Assembly: GCF_031157355.1 (NCBI RefSeq)
Contig: NZ_JAVIFT010000003.1
Coordinates: forward strand, 1-64,000
Origin: Hyphomicrobium sp. LHD-15
GTDB taxonomy: Bacteria; Pseudomonadota; Alphaproteobacteria; Rhizobiales; Hyphomicrobiaceae
Length of the DNA stretch: 64,000 nt
Direction of reading: 5' to 3'
Shown here piece after piece: positions 7,671-18,170 of this stretch. Position numbers and translations under genes: made by a program. Under the pieces are notes generated by a model. The model was not told where the DNA came from, ran no database searches, and saw only the letters and a list, made by a program, of their open reading frames with translations. Each line of letters opens with the position of its first letter. Positions within the stretch are counted from its first letter, which is position 1.

Positions 7671-8810
7671 TCAGGCGGCGGATTGCGGGACGAGGTTGGG
7701 ATGCACGATGCGGCCGTCCTTGGCCACCAGCGTGCCCTTTATGATCTCGTCGTCCCAGTTGACCTTGAACGACTTGTCTTTCTTGTCGAAAAACAGCTCC
7801 AGAAACGCATAAAGGTTTTTCGCGTAAAGACTGGAGGCGTTCACCGGCACCGTTCCCGCGAGGTTGAGCGGCCCGACGATCTTTACGCCGCCAACCTCAA
7901 CCGTCTGGCCCGGCACGGTCGCTTCGCAGTTACCGCCCCGCTCCGCCGCGAGATCGACGATCACCGATCCCGGCTTCATGCTCTCGACCATCGCCCGCGT
8001 GATAAGGCGCGGCGCTGGACGGCCCGGAATGAGCGCCGTCGTGATGACGATGTCCTGCGCCTTGATGTGATTGGCGACCAGCTCGGCTTGCTTGGCCTGA
8101 TATTCCGGCGACATCGGCTTCGCGTATCCGGCGGCCGTCTGTGCCTGCTTGAATTCCTCGTCCTCGACGGCGACGAACTTCGCGCCGAGCGACTGCACCT
8201 GCTCCTTCGTAGCGGGTCGAACGTCGGTCGCCGAGACCACGGCGCCGAGACGGCGCGCGGTTGCGATGGCCTGCAGGCCCGCAACGCCGACGCCCATGAT
8301 GAAGGTCTTCGCGGCAGGTACCGTACCGGCCGCCGTCATCATCATCGGCAGCGCCTGGCCGAACAGCGACGCGGCATCCACGACGGCCTTGTAGCCGGCG
8401 AGATTCGCCTGGCTCGACAGCACGTCCATCGACTGCGCGCGACTGATGCGCGGCACGAATTCCATGGAGAAAAGACTGGCACCCGTCCCGGCCAGCGGCT
8501 CGAGAGCGGCCTTGTCGAAGGGATCGAGGAGCGCCGCAACGAAAGCGCCAGGCTTCAGCTGCTTAACTTCATCGGACGACGGCCGGCGCACCTTGAGCAG
8601 GATGTCCGCGCCCGCGAGGGCCTCAGCGGCAGACGCCGCGATCTCCGCACCCTGTGCTTTCAGGGTGTCGTCGGAAAACCGCGAGCGAAGCCCCGCCCCG
8701 CTCTGGACGCGAACCTTGGCGCCGAGAGCTAAGAGCTTCTTCACCGTCTCGGGCGAAACGGCGACGCGCGGCTCATCTGGCCCCTCGGCCGTGACAGCAA
8801 TGGTAACCAT
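7671..8810 (-). CDS. pntAA: NAD(P) transhydrogenase subunit alpha part 1 (NAD-binding)
   Basis: Soluble domain I of the transhydrogenase, about 379 residues, which binds NAD(H) and passes hydride to NADP+ in PntB. It belongs to the alanine dehydrogenase/PntA family: the N-terminal region reads EPRVAVSPETVKKL and the Rossmann fingerprint is GVGVAGLQAIATARRLGA. The motif RPATKEQVQSLGAKFV and the later GSVIVDLAAERGGN are typical. ATG 8810 aligns with the family start and has GGGGA seven bases upstream; ATG 8828, also with GGGGA, would add six residues. First gene of the pnt operon. Confidence 0.95.
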   Translation of the reverse strand: MVTIAVTAEGPDEPRVAVSPETVKKLLALGAKVRVQSGAGLRSRFSDDTLKAQGAEIAASAAEALAGADILLKVRRPSSDEVKQLKPGAFVAALLDPFDKAALEPLAGTGASLFSMEFVPRISRAQSMDVLSSQANLAGYKAVVDAASLFGQALPMMMTAAGTVPAAKTFIMGVGVAGLQAIATARRLGAVVSATDVRPATKEQVQSLGAKFVAVEDEEFKQAQTAAGYAKPMSPEYQAKQAELVANHIKAQDIVITTALIPGRPAPRLITRAMVESMKPGSVIVDLAAERGGNCEATVPGQTVEVGGVKIVGPLNLAGTVPVNASSLYAKNLYAFLELFFDKKDKSFKVNWDDEIIKGTLVAKDGRIVHPNLVPQSAA

Positions 8811-8991
8811 CAAACTATCCCCAGACATGCGTTCCCCGACAGGAGACACGCTCTCGATGAGACCGGCCGTGCCCGTCGGGCCAAGCCCGGCAGGCGCAGC
8901 GCAACCAGCATCCCAGTAGGACAGGCGGCACTAAATTCAGAACGTCGGCGCGCCGTCGTGGTCCCGGAACACGCGAAGTCGAATTGGTGAA

Positions 8992-9135
8992 TTAGACGAG
9001 GAAGAAGGCCATGCCGGCAAGCAGCAGAACCAGAAACACGACGGCGACCTTGGTCCAGCCGAGGAAGTTGGCGTACGTGCGGTTATGCTCGGCATAGTCC
9101 ATGGCAGGATGACCGCCCGACGTGTTGACCCCCAT
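8992..9135 (-). CDS. aa3-type cytochrome c oxidase subunit IV (short)
   Basis: A 47-residue single-span membrane protein. After a short polar N-terminus containing AMDYAEHNRTY, a helix of about 20 residues (VAVVFLVLLLAGMAFFL) reaches the C-terminus. The motif MDYAEHNRTYxxF followed by one helix is characteristic of the small fourth subunit of alphaproteobacterial aa3 cytochrome c oxidases. GGAGG lies six bases before the ATG at 9135. The other oxidase genes are not in the window. It is upstream of, and on the same strand as, pntAA but 181 bases away, so probably separately transcribed. Confidence 0.85.
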   Translation of the reverse strand: MGVNTSGGHPAMDYAEHNRTYANFLGWTKVAVVFLVLLLAGMAFFLV

Positions 9136-9339
9136 AAAAGCCTCCCTGATTTGCTTTGGCTGATTTGCTTACTTGTGTTGCTTGGTAGCTCAAGGCTTTC
9201 CTGGCATCAAGTCCGCCAAAAGACCAGACAATCCGTTCGGGGGAGGAACGCACGGGCGCGAAGGGCCTAAATCTCGGCAAATTCGAGTGTCAGTACCGGC
9301 AGGCTGCAAGGATCCCGACCAAAGGCCAAGGCACCGCCG

Positions 9340-10137
9340 ATGTTCAGACGCCCGACTGCAAGCCCCGAAAAAGGCTGGCGCGCCCGTTGGTTCGGCCTCG
9401 GCGCCGGCATCTTCGCCTTGGTCGCCGCAGCCGGCACCGGCCAAGCGCTCGAGGAGCCCCCCGGCGAAGCCGCCGAGCTCAAGGCCTGCGAAAAGCGCGT
9501 CTGCACGATGATCCTCGAAAAGAACCCCAAGGGCGACGACCTCAAATGCGACGTCCAGAAGACCTGGGCAAAATCGACCCTCGAGGAAGGCAAAAGCAAG
9601 GGCGTCTCGTGGGGCTTCGGCGACGCGCGCTGCAAGGCCAACATCAAGCTTGAACGCGCCGATATCATCGCGGCCCTCACCCAGCCGAAGCACACCATCC
9701 GCATTCCCGCCCAGCAGGTGAATTGCGTGATCGAGCGCGAAGGCGAGATCAAGCCGCTCACCATCAAGCTCGCGCCCAAGCTCACCTTCAAGAACGGCAA
9801 GGCCGACAAGGTCTGGATCAATCTCGAAAGCATCGAAGGCCCGTCGGATGTGAAATCGACGATCTGGACCGCCGCCAAGCTCGAGGACACCATCGGGATT
9901 TTCCATCGCCCGATGCTGAAATCCATCGACAAGTTCGTGCACAAGCAATGCGCGAAACGCTACGGCCCCAACGCCAAGCCGGAAATCGCCGACAAGAAAG
10001 ACGCCAAGGACGGCAAGACCAAAGTCGCCAGCCCCGCCGTAAAACCGCCGGTTGCTAAGCCCGCAGCACCCAAGACCGAAAAGGCAGCTCCCGCCGCCGC
10101 GGAAACACCAGCGAAAGCGTCCACGTCGACGCCCTGA
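9340..10137 (+). CDS. Exported Cys-containing protein with a Lys/Ala/Pro-rich tail
   Basis: A 265-residue protein of no family I recognise. A hydrophobic segment at about 18-36 ending near GQALEEP suggests a signal peptide or signal anchor. The core (about 45-200) has conserved-looking Cys residues (CEKRVC, KCDV, ARCKA, VNCVIE, KQCAKRYG) that could form disulfides. The last 60 residues are Lys, Ala and Pro rich and probably disordered. The ATG at 9340 lacks a strong ribosome-binding site. It converges on the DUF1285 gene with nine bases between the stops. Confidence 0.75.
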   Translation: MFRRPTASPEKGWRARWFGLGAGIFALVAAAGTGQALEEPPGEAAELKACEKRVCTMILEKNPKGDDLKCDVQKTWAKSTLEEGKSKGVSWGFGDARCKANIKLERADIIAALTQPKHTIRIPAQQVNCVIEREGEIKPLTIKLAPKLTFKNGKADKVWINLESIEGPSDVKSTIWTAAKLEDTIGIFHRPMLKSIDKFVHKQCAKRYGPNAKPEIADKKDAKDGKTKVASPAVKPPVAKPAAPKTEKAAPAAAETPAKASTSTP

Positions 10138-10146
10138 TCGAGCCCT

Positions 10147-10692
10147 TTATCCGGCCTCCGGCAGCGGAAAGAACGTGCCGTCGCTCCAGAGGCCGAGACC
10201 CGCGCCGTCTGGACCTCGATCGGCAAGCTCGACGAGATCGTAGACCAGCGCCCGCGCCACCAGCGCCTCGAGTCGCCCGCGCACATGAACATAGGGTTTG
10301 AGCCCGTGATCCGGCTCGCCCGCGACGAACCTCAACGGATGCTCCGCTCCGCATTTGATGACGTCGTCGACATTGGTCCGAAACAACAGCGATTGCGAGC
10401 GGCCCCGGCCAGATGCCTGCATCTCGACCGCAATGAACGGCGCGTCGGCGACCGCGACATCCACCTTCTCTGCAGGCGTTACCAGGAAGAAGCGGCCATC
10501 TTCGTCGCGCCGCAGCACGCGCGCGAACAGCTTGACCAGCGCAGGCCGCGGAATCGCGCTTCCCTGATAGTGCCACTGCCCATCGCGCAGAATGCTGAGC
10601 CCGATGTCGCCGCAATAGGGGGGATCCCACCGCTCGACCGGTGCCGGACTGTCGCCCTGGGCTTGCTTGAGAAGGTCTTCGAGCTTGTTCAT
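10147..10692 (-). CDS. DUF1285 domain protein
   Basis: About 181 residues. The features of DUF1285 are visible: CGDIGLSILRDGQWHYQGS near the N-terminus, then IPRPALVKLFARVLRRDEDG, then FFLVTPAEKVDVAVADAPF. The family is conserved in alphaproteobacteria and forms compact soluble proteins of unknown function. No signal peptide or membrane helix. The ATG at 10692 is preferred to an in-frame TTG at 10719, though neither has a clear ribosome-binding site. It is divergent from the MoxR operon. Confidence 0.85.
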   Translation of the reverse strand: MNKLEDLLKQAQGDSPAPVERWDPPYCGDIGLSILRDGQWHYQGSAIPRPALVKLFARVLRRDEDGRFFLVTPAEKVDVAVADAPFIAVEMQASGRGRSQSLLFRTNVDDVIKCGAEHPLRFVAGEPDHGLKPYVHVRGRLEALVARALVYDLVELADRGPDGAGLGLWSDGTFFPLPEAG

Positions 10693-11061
10693 GTCGCCGA
10701 AGCGATCACCTTTGTTCAAAAACGTGAATATCGCGGCACATCAAAACGCTGATGCTGTCCGCACCGCCAGGCGCCAGCAACGCCGGTGCCAGGAACTTCT
10801 GGCAACGCCAGGCTCATAGTCCCCAAACGCTCCGATGAGGCAAAGGTCGCCGAGAGGCCCCATATTGTGTGAAAATAAAACTTGCGCGATGCGGCCGGTC
10901 TTTCAACGGCTAACTTTCAACGGCTAAGTAGCCCACCGCACGGCGACTTACCGAGTATTAACTTGACCTCGGCCCCCGCCAGCCGGTCACATCGCCTGTA
11001 ATGCGCGTCAGGCCTGCCCGACGTTGCGCCCTTCAACATGAGAACCGGGCCCTTTCGATCC
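10693..11061. other. Divergent promoter region between DUF1285 and MoxR genes
   Basis: About 370 bases without a supported gene. It must contain the promoters of both flanking units. An AT-rich patch at 10862-10881 is the most promoter-like spot. A short inverted repeat (TGCCAG 10787-10792 with CTGGCA 10799-10804, 6-base loop) has no T-run and no clear role. Confidence 0.35.
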
Positions 11062-12060
<999 letters not shown>

Positions 12061-12065
12061 GCAGG

Positions 12066-13061
12066 ATGGCGGCATCCCGCGGCCGTGAAACTGGACAGTC
12101 GGCCGTCAGCCACGACGCAAGCATCTTCGCGGTCGAGCGCGATGCCCATGGCGTGGCCGACCGCCTGCCGGATCTGTTGCTGGAAGCCGATCGCATCGCC
12201 CAGACCGTCGCGCACGGCATTCACGGCCGGCGCCGCTCGGGTCCGGGCGAAACCTTCTGGCAGTTCCGCACCTATGAGCCGCAGGATTCCGCGCAACTGA
12301 TCGACTGGCGCCGCTCCGCCAGCTCCGACCACCTTTACGTGCGCGAGCGTGAATGGGAGGCCGCCCACACCCTGTGGCTCTGGCCGGATCTCTCGCCATC
12401 GATGAATTTCCAGAGCCACCTCGCGCCGGTGACGAAGCGCGACCGTGCGCTCGTGTTGACCCTTGCTGCTGCCGAGCTCCTCGTCCGCAGCGGCGAGCGC
12501 GTCGGCCTCCTGGGGCTCACGCTTCCCACGTCCAGCCGCCGCGCAGCCACGCGCCTCGCCGAAACCATCGCCTCCCATGCGGACGCGCCGCAGCTCGCGT
12601 CCGGTAAGCCATCGAACGCTCGCGTCAGCCGCTTTTCCGGCCTCATCCTCGTCAGCGACTTCCTGGATCCGATCGAGAACCTGCGCGAGAGCATCGAGGT
12701 TCTGGCCGCCAATGGCGCCACCGGCCACCTCATCCAGGTGCTCGACCCGGCCGAGGAAACGCTCCCCTACGAAGGCCGCACCGAATTTCTCGGGTCCGAA
12801 GGCGGCGAGAGCTGGATCGCGGATCGCGCCGAAAGCCTGCGTACTCGCTATCAGGCGCGCCTCAAGGCCCATCGCGACGAATTGCAGGCCCTCGCCGTAC
12901 GTCTCGGCTGGTCGTTCCTGGTCCATCACACCGATCGCCCGCCGACTGAGCCGCTTCTGAACCTGATCATGCGCCTCGAAGGCCGCGATTCCGGCTACCG
13001 TTGGCAGGGCCCGGCCACCGGAGCGACGCCGGGCGCTCAAGGCACGGAAGGAAGTTCATGA
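12066..13061 (+). CDS. DUF58 domain protein
   Basis: A 331-residue soluble protein. The DUF58 signature lies at about 55-95 (RRSGPGETFWQFRTYEPQDS followed by IDWRRSASSDHLYVREREWE), with a vWA-like fold after it (LWPDLSPSMNF resembles a degenerate MIDAS DxSxS). It follows moxR by five bases, and its stop overlaps the next start (ATGA), so the genes are translationally coupled. DUF58 proteins are the usual partners of MoxR ATPases. The true role in this organism is unknown. Confidence 0.9.
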   Translation: MAASRGRETGQSAVSHDASIFAVERDAHGVADRLPDLLLEADRIAQTVAHGIHGRRRSGPGETFWQFRTYEPQDSAQLIDWRRSASSDHLYVREREWEAAHTLWLWPDLSPSMNFQSHLAPVTKRDRALVLTLAAAELLVRSGERVGLLGLTLPTSSRRAATRLAETIASHADAPQLASGKPSNARVSRFSGLILVSDFLDPIENLRESIEVLAANGATGHLIQVLDPAEETLPYEGRTEFLGSEGGESWIADRAESLRTRYQARLKAHRDELQALAVRLGWSFLVHHTDRPPTEPLLNLIMRLEGRDSGYRWQGPATGATPGAQGTEGSS

Positions 13062-15943
13062 GCCTCGGCGCTTTGACATTCCTCAATCCCTGGCTGCTGG
13101 CGGGGCTCGCCACGCTTCCGCTCATCTATTGGCTGCTCAAAACCGTTCCGCCCCGCCCGAAGCAGGTGGCGTTTCCGGCCACGCGCATTCTCGTCGGCCT
13201 CGAGAACGAGGAAAAGACACCCGCCAAGACACCCTGGTGGCTGCTGCTGATCCGCTTGTTGGCGGCCGCCCTCGTGATCCTTGCGCTCTCCGAGCCAGTG
13301 CTGAACCCCGCCCGCGAGCGCGCGTTGACTGGAACCGGCCCCGTCGTGCTCGTCGTCGACAATGGCTGGGCGGCAGCCTCCGGCTGGGCGCGCCGCACCG
13401 CGCTGGCACAAGAAATTCTCGCCGATGCCCAGCGCCAGAACCGCGCCGTGGTGATCGCCGACACGGCACCGGCCACGAAATCGCGCACGTTCAAGCTCGA
13501 AGCCCCAGGCGAAGCGCGTGCCACGCTGGCTGCGCTCGAACCACGTCCGTATGCGCCGGATCGCAAGGCGACCCTCGCGACCCTCAATGAAACGCTGAAG
13601 GCCACCAACGTAACGGCGGCCAGCATTCTTTGGCTCGCTGATGGCATCGATCACAAGGCCGATGCGTCGGCCTTCGCAGACGGCCTCCAGCAGGCTGCAG
13701 GCAGCGGCACCTTCGCGGTCGTCGAGGACACCGGCGGCGAGGAGCCGCTTGGCTTGACCGCAGGCCTCGGCCCTGACGGCAAGCTCGTTGCCACCGTCCT
13801 GCGCACCGGCGGCCCCGCAAGAACCGGCCGTATCGACGCGTTTTCGGCACGCGGCCAGCGCATGGGCGAAGCGATCTTCACACTGTCGTCCGGCACCCGT
13901 TCGGCCGAAGTGACGTTCGATCTGCCGCTCGAGTTGCGCAACCAGGTGACGCGCCTCGAAATTGCATCCGACCGCTCCGCCGGCTCCGTGAGCCTGCTCG
14001 ATGGCCGTTCCCAGTGGCAACGCGTCGGCATGATCTCGGGCGAAAGCCAGGAGCAGTCCCAGCCATTGCTCGCCCCCCTCTACTATCTCGAAAAGGCGGT
14101 TCAGCCTTACGCCGAGATCATTCGCCCCAAGGATCACAACCTCGCCCAGGGCATCGACGCGGTTTTGAAGCAGAAGGCGAGCGTTCTGATGCTCGCCGAT
14201 ATCGGCACACTGTCGGGCGAGGTGAAGGACCGCGTGAAGGCGTGGGTCGAGAGCGGCGGCGTGCTTGTCCGCTTTGCCGGGCCCCGCCTCGAAAGCGGCG
14301 GCGACGATCTGCTGCCAGTGGCGCTGCGCATCGGCGGACGAACGCTCGGAGGCGCACTCTCGTGGTCGAGCCCGCAACCGCTCGCCGACTTCGACACCAC
14401 TAGCTTGTTCTCCGGCATCGCCGTTCCCAAGGACGTCGCCGTCAACCGCCAGGTCCTCGCCGACCCCGCACAGCTGACGGCCTCGGTCAACGTCTGGGCT
14501 CGCCTCGGCGACGGCACGCCGCTCGTCACCGCGACCACGCTTGGCGCCGGGCAAGTCATCCTGTTCCACGTCACCGCCAATTCGGATTGGTCGAACCTCC
14601 CGATCTCGGGCCTTTTCGTCGAAATGCTGCGCCGGATCACAGCGCTCGGCAGCCTTGCGCCCATCGGTTCGGGCGAGGAAGCCGCCGCCGACAAAGCGGC
14701 AGCGGGCGAGGCACCCCCCGTCAACCTGGACGCCTTCGCACCGGTCCAGACGCTTGATGGCTTTGGCATTCTGAGGCCTCCTCCTCCCACGGCCGAGGCC
14801 ATCCCGACCGAAAAACTGGCGTCCGCAGAGGCTAGCCTTGTGCATCCGCCCGGCTACTATGGGGCGCAAGGAAGTCCGCGCGCGCTCAACGTTCTTGGCT
14901 CCAAGAGCGAGCTCGCGCCGCTTCCCGCTCGGCCGTTGGGAGCCTCGCGGATGCTTTACGAAAGCCAACCTTCGACGCCGCTCGCGCCTGCCCTGCTCAC
15001 GGGCTCGCTGGCCCTCATCTTCGCCGATATTGTGGCCGTCATCGCCCTGCTCGGCGCGCTCGGCTGGCTCGCGTCCTGGCTGAAGCCGCGCGCACGGCCC
15101 GCTGCAGGCGCGCTGCTCGTGGCGCTTCTGTCCGCAACCGCTTTCACGCCGGACGCAGCCCACGCCCAGACGTCCGTGGAAGAGCTGCCGGGCGGCGCCA
15201 CCGCGCAAAAGGCAACCGAGAATGTCACCCTCGGCTATGTGCTGACCGGAGATCCAACCACCGACGCGACCAGCAAGGCTGGGCTTTCGGGCCTCTCGCG
15301 CATCCTCGCCGTGCGCACCGCCGTCGAGCCTGGCGAGCCGATCGCCGTCGACATCGTGAAGGATGAGATTGCCTTCTTCCCGGTCCTCTATTGGCCGGTT
15401 GTCGAGAACGCCAAGCCTCTGCCGCAGCCTACGCTTGCGAAGATCGACGCCTATATGAAGCAGGGCGGCCTGCTGATTTTCGACACCCGCGATTTCGGCA
15501 CAGGTATGCCCTCCGGCACGACGCTCGAAGGCAAGAACGGCCTCGCGCTGAAGCGCTTGATGGGCTCGCTCGACGTACCGCGGCTGGAGCCCGTCCCCGA
15601 GGACCACGTGCTGACCAAATCGTTTTACCTCTTGCGTTCGTTCCCCGGCCGCTGGGAAGGCGGACAGCTCTGGGTCGAAGCGCGCGAGGATCACGAAGGC
15701 GACAGCCGCAAGGCCCGCCGCGCCGACGGCGTGACTTCGATCATGATCACGTCCAACGATTTCGCCTCCGCCTGGGCGCTCGATAGCAGCGGCCGCCCGC
15801 TCTATCCGGTCGTGCCCGGCGGCGAGAGCCAGCGCGAGATCGCGATGCGGACCGGCGTCAACATCGTGATGCATGCGCTGACCGGCAACTACAAGGCCGA
15901 CCAGGTGCATGTGCCCGCGCTGCTCGAGCGCCTGGGCCAGTGA
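13058..15943 (+). CDS. BatA-N / DUF4159 membrane protein
   Basis: A 961-residue protein. The N-terminus is the BatA/aerotolerance-type membrane module: FLNPWLLAGLATLPLIYWLL, then a second helix near 65-83. A large periplasmic region follows with vWA-like and glutamine-amidotransferase-like segments. Two more hydrophobic segments lie near 645-700, and the C-terminal third is DUF4159, containing FFPVLYWPVVENA, GGLLIFDTRDF and RNGVNIVMHALTGNYKADQVH-like elements. ATG 13058 overlaps the DUF58 stop by four bases. Part of the MoxR operon; likely the membrane client or scaffold of that system. The function is not established. Confidence 0.88.
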   Translation: MSLGALTFLNPWLLAGLATLPLIYWLLKTVPPRPKQVAFPATRILVGLENEEKTPAKTPWWLLLIRLLAAALVILALSEPVLNPARERALTGTGPVVLVVDNGWAAASGWARRTALAQEILADAQRQNRAVVIADTAPATKSRTFKLEAPGEARATLAALEPRPYAPDRKATLATLNETLKATNVTAASILWLADGIDHKADASAFADGLQQAAGSGTFAVVEDTGGEEPLGLTAGLGPDGKLVATVLRTGGPARTGRIDAFSARGQRMGEAIFTLSSGTRSAEVTFDLPLELRNQVTRLEIASDRSAGSVSLLDGRSQWQRVGMISGESQEQSQPLLAPLYYLEKAVQPYAEIIRPKDHNLAQGIDAVLKQKASVLMLADIGTLSGEVKDRVKAWVESGGVLVRFAGPRLESGGDDLLPVALRIGGRTLGGALSWSSPQPLADFDTTSLFSGIAVPKDVAVNRQVLADPAQLTASVNVWARLGDGTPLVTATTLGAGQVILFHVTANSDWSNLPISGLFVEMLRRITALGSLAPIGSGEEAAADKAAAGEAPPVNLDAFAPVQTLDGFGILRPPPPTAEAIPTEKLASAEASLVHPPGYYGAQGSPRALNVLGSKSELAPLPARPLGASRMLYESQPSTPLAPALLTGSLALIFADIVAVIALLGALGWLASWLKPRARPAAGALLVALLSATAFTPDAAHAQTSVEELPGGATAQKATENVTLGYVLTGDPTTDATSKAGLSGLSRILAVRTAVEPGEPIAVDIVKDEIAFFPVLYWPVVENAKPLPQPTLAKIDAYMKQGGLLIFDTRDFGTGMPSGTTLEGKNGLALKRLMGSLDVPRLEPVPEDHVLTKSFYLLRSFPGRWEGGQLWVEAREDHEGDSRKARRADGVTSIMITSNDFASAWALDSSGRPLYPVVPGGESQREIAMRTGVNIVMHALTGNYKADQVHVPALLERLGQ

Positions 15944-15992
15944 ATGAGATTTGATTGCGGCGAAGAAATCGCCGCGTGAGGATACCTGACGT

Positions 15993-18116
15993 ATGAATTG
16001 GTCGATCGAGTTCGCGCCGCTTGTTCCGGTCCCCCTGATTTGGGCGGCCGCGGCAGCAGCTGTGCTGCTCGTCGCCATCCTGCTGTTCCGCAAGAGCCGT
16101 GGCGCCCTCTGGCGCGGGCTTGCGCTCGCCGCCTTGATCGCGGCCCTCCTCAACCCAACGCTGCGCGAGGAAGAGCGCGAAAGCCTTGCCAACATCGCCC
16201 TCGTCGTAATCGATGAGAGCACGAGCCAGGCGCTCGACAAACGCCCCGAGCAGCGCGCCGCCATCAAGACCGATCTCGAGCAGCGCCTCGGCAAGATCAA
16301 GAACCTCGAAGTCAAATGGGTGACCGCCGCCAAGCAGGACGCAACGACGGCGCAAGGCACGCAGCTGTTCGCAGCGCTGAACCAGGCCCTCACCAACACG
16401 CCTCCGGACCGCATCGCCGGCGTCATCTTCGTCACCGACGGCCAGGTCCATGACATTCCGAAGTCCACCTCCGCCCTCGGCTTCGACGCGCCGGTTCATG
16501 CCCTCCTCACCGGCACTCCGAACGAGTTCGACCGGCGCATCGAAACGCTGAAGGCGCCGCGTTACGGCCTCGTCGGCCAGTCCCGCGATATCGAGATTGC
16601 GGTTCGCGAAAGCGGCAAGTCGGCCCTGGCCTCAGGCAGCCCGGTGACGCTCAAGGTGCGCCGCGAAGGCCGCCCCGACGAAGTGCGAACAGCCGCCATC
16701 AACGAACCCGTCTCGATCGAGATGCCGTTCCCGCATGCCGGCACCAACATTCTCGAAGTCGAGCTTGAAACCACTCCAGGCGAGCTGACGCCCGCCAACA
16801 ACCGCGTGGTGATTGTCGCTGAAGGCGTGCGCGAAAACCTGCGCGTGCTCCTGGTCTCGGGCGAGCCCCACGCCGGCGAGCGCACCTGGCGCAACCTCCT
16901 GAAATCGGACGCCGCGGTCGATCTCGTCCACTTCACCATTCTGCGCCCGCCCGAGAAGCAGGACGGCACGCCGATCAACCAGCTCTCGCTGATCGCCTTC
17001 CCGACCAAGGAGCTGTTCTCGGACAAGATCAAGGATTTCGATCTCATCATCTTCGATCGCTACGAGCATCGCGGAATCCTGCAGCTGATCTACTACGACA
17101 ACATCTCCCGTTACGTGGAAAACCACGGCGGCGCCGTACTCGTGGCCGCGGGCGACGACTACGCCGGCATGACCAGCCTCTACCGCACGCCCCTATCGCC
17201 CATTCTCCCTGCCGCGCCCACGGGGCGTGTGTTGGAGGAGCCGTTCCGCGCAAAAATAACTGACGAAGGCTTCCGTCATCCGGTGACCCAGGGCCTCATC
17301 GGCGCCAACGCGATCGGGCCGGATCGTCCCGCCACCTGGGGCCATTGGTTCCGCCAGGCAGAGGTGCGCCCGGACCGCGGTCGCGTGGTGATGGAAGGCG
17401 CCGAGGATCGCCCCCTGCTCGTCCTCGATCGCAAGGGCAAAGGCCGCGTCGCACTTCTCACGTCCGACCACGCCTGGCTGTGGGCGCGCGGCTACGAAGG
17501 TGGCGGCCCCCACACCGACCTCCTGCGCCGTCTCTCGCACTGGCTGATGAAAGAGCCCGATCTCGAAGAGGAGCGGCTGATCGCGTCCGCACGCGGGCTC
17601 AAGCTCACCATCGAGCGGCGCACGCTGGAAGATAAGGTCGCCCCCGTCACCATCTCCGCCCCCGGCGGCGAGAAGAGCGAAGTCACGCTCGAACGGGAAC
17701 GCCCCGGCGTCTGGAAAACCACGATCGATGTCAAGTTGCCAGGCCTCTACAAGGCCGAGAGCGAAGGCCCCTCGGGCCTTCTCACCGCCGTTGCCCATGC
17801 CGGCATCGAGGATCCGCGCGAGATGAGCGAGGTGGTCGCCACGGACCAGAAACTGAAGCCGCTGCTCGAAGCAACCGGCGGCGGTCTCTACTGGACGCGC
17901 ACCGATCCGACGAGCGCCGGAGGCGACGTCACGCTGCCGCGCGTCGCACTGATGTCGGGCGCCCGCGTGCTGTCCGGCACCGGCTGGATGGGCTTGCGCG
18001 ACCGCGAGGCCTTCGTGACCAAGGGCGTGAAGCTGACGCCGATGTTCACCGGCGGCTTCGCCCTCGCCGCACTGCTCGCCCTCATGGCCATGGCCTGGTG
18101 GCGCGAAGGTCGCTGA
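15993..18116 (+). CDS. Large membrane protein of the MoxR operon (glutamine amidotransferase-like)
   Basis: A 707-residue protein with two N-terminal membrane helices (about 15-33 and 40-54), a large periplasmic portion and one C-terminal helix (about 686-704). Residues 60-165 resemble a vWA domain with the start IALVVIDESTSQ in place of a perfect DxSxS. The middle (about 285-520) has the layout of class I amidotransferase-like domains (LRVLLVSGEPHAGERTWRNLL, LIIFDRYE, GGAVLVAAGDDYAG) but no obvious catalytic Cys, so it is probably non-enzymatic. It is 49 bases after the DUF4159 gene and ends the operon. Confidence 0.82.
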   Translation: MNWSIEFAPLVPVPLIWAAAAAAVLLVAILLFRKSRGALWRGLALAALIAALLNPTLREEERESLANIALVVIDESTSQALDKRPEQRAAIKTDLEQRLGKIKNLEVKWVTAAKQDATTAQGTQLFAALNQALTNTPPDRIAGVIFVTDGQVHDIPKSTSALGFDAPVHALLTGTPNEFDRRIETLKAPRYGLVGQSRDIEIAVRESGKSALASGSPVTLKVRREGRPDEVRTAAINEPVSIEMPFPHAGTNILEVELETTPGELTPANNRVVIVAEGVRENLRVLLVSGEPHAGERTWRNLLKSDAAVDLVHFTILRPPEKQDGTPINQLSLIAFPTKELFSDKIKDFDLIIFDRYEHRGILQLIYYDNISRYVENHGGAVLVAAGDDYAGMTSLYRTPLSPILPAAPTGRVLEEPFRAKITDEGFRHPVTQGLIGANAIGPDRPATWGHWFRQAEVRPDRGRVVMEGAEDRPLLVLDRKGKGRVALLTSDHAWLWARGYEGGGPHTDLLRRLSHWLMKEPDLEEERLIASARGLKLTIERRTLEDKVAPVTISAPGGEKSEVTLERERPGVWKTTIDVKLPGLYKAESEGPSGLLTAVAHAGIEDPREMSEVVATDQKLKPLLEATGGGLYWTRTDPTSAGGDVTLPRVALMSGARVLSGTGWMGLRDREAFVTKGVKLTPMFTGGFALAALLALMAMAWWREGR

Positions 18117-18170
18117 ACCCTCGCGCTTGCGCCGTGAATCCAGCGCACACGCGCCAGAGCCCGCTGTTCT

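Noticed and set aside
10787-10804. A TGCCAG/CTGGCA hairpin as a terminator
   Set aside because: The stem is only six pairs, there is no T-run, and it sits between divergent genes where no transcript is expected to end.
13037-16468. A 1143-codon minus-strand open frame across the DUF4159 gene and its neighbour
   Set aside because: It is antisense to two motif-bearing genes and has the repetitive Arg/Gly/Ala composition of a shadow frame.
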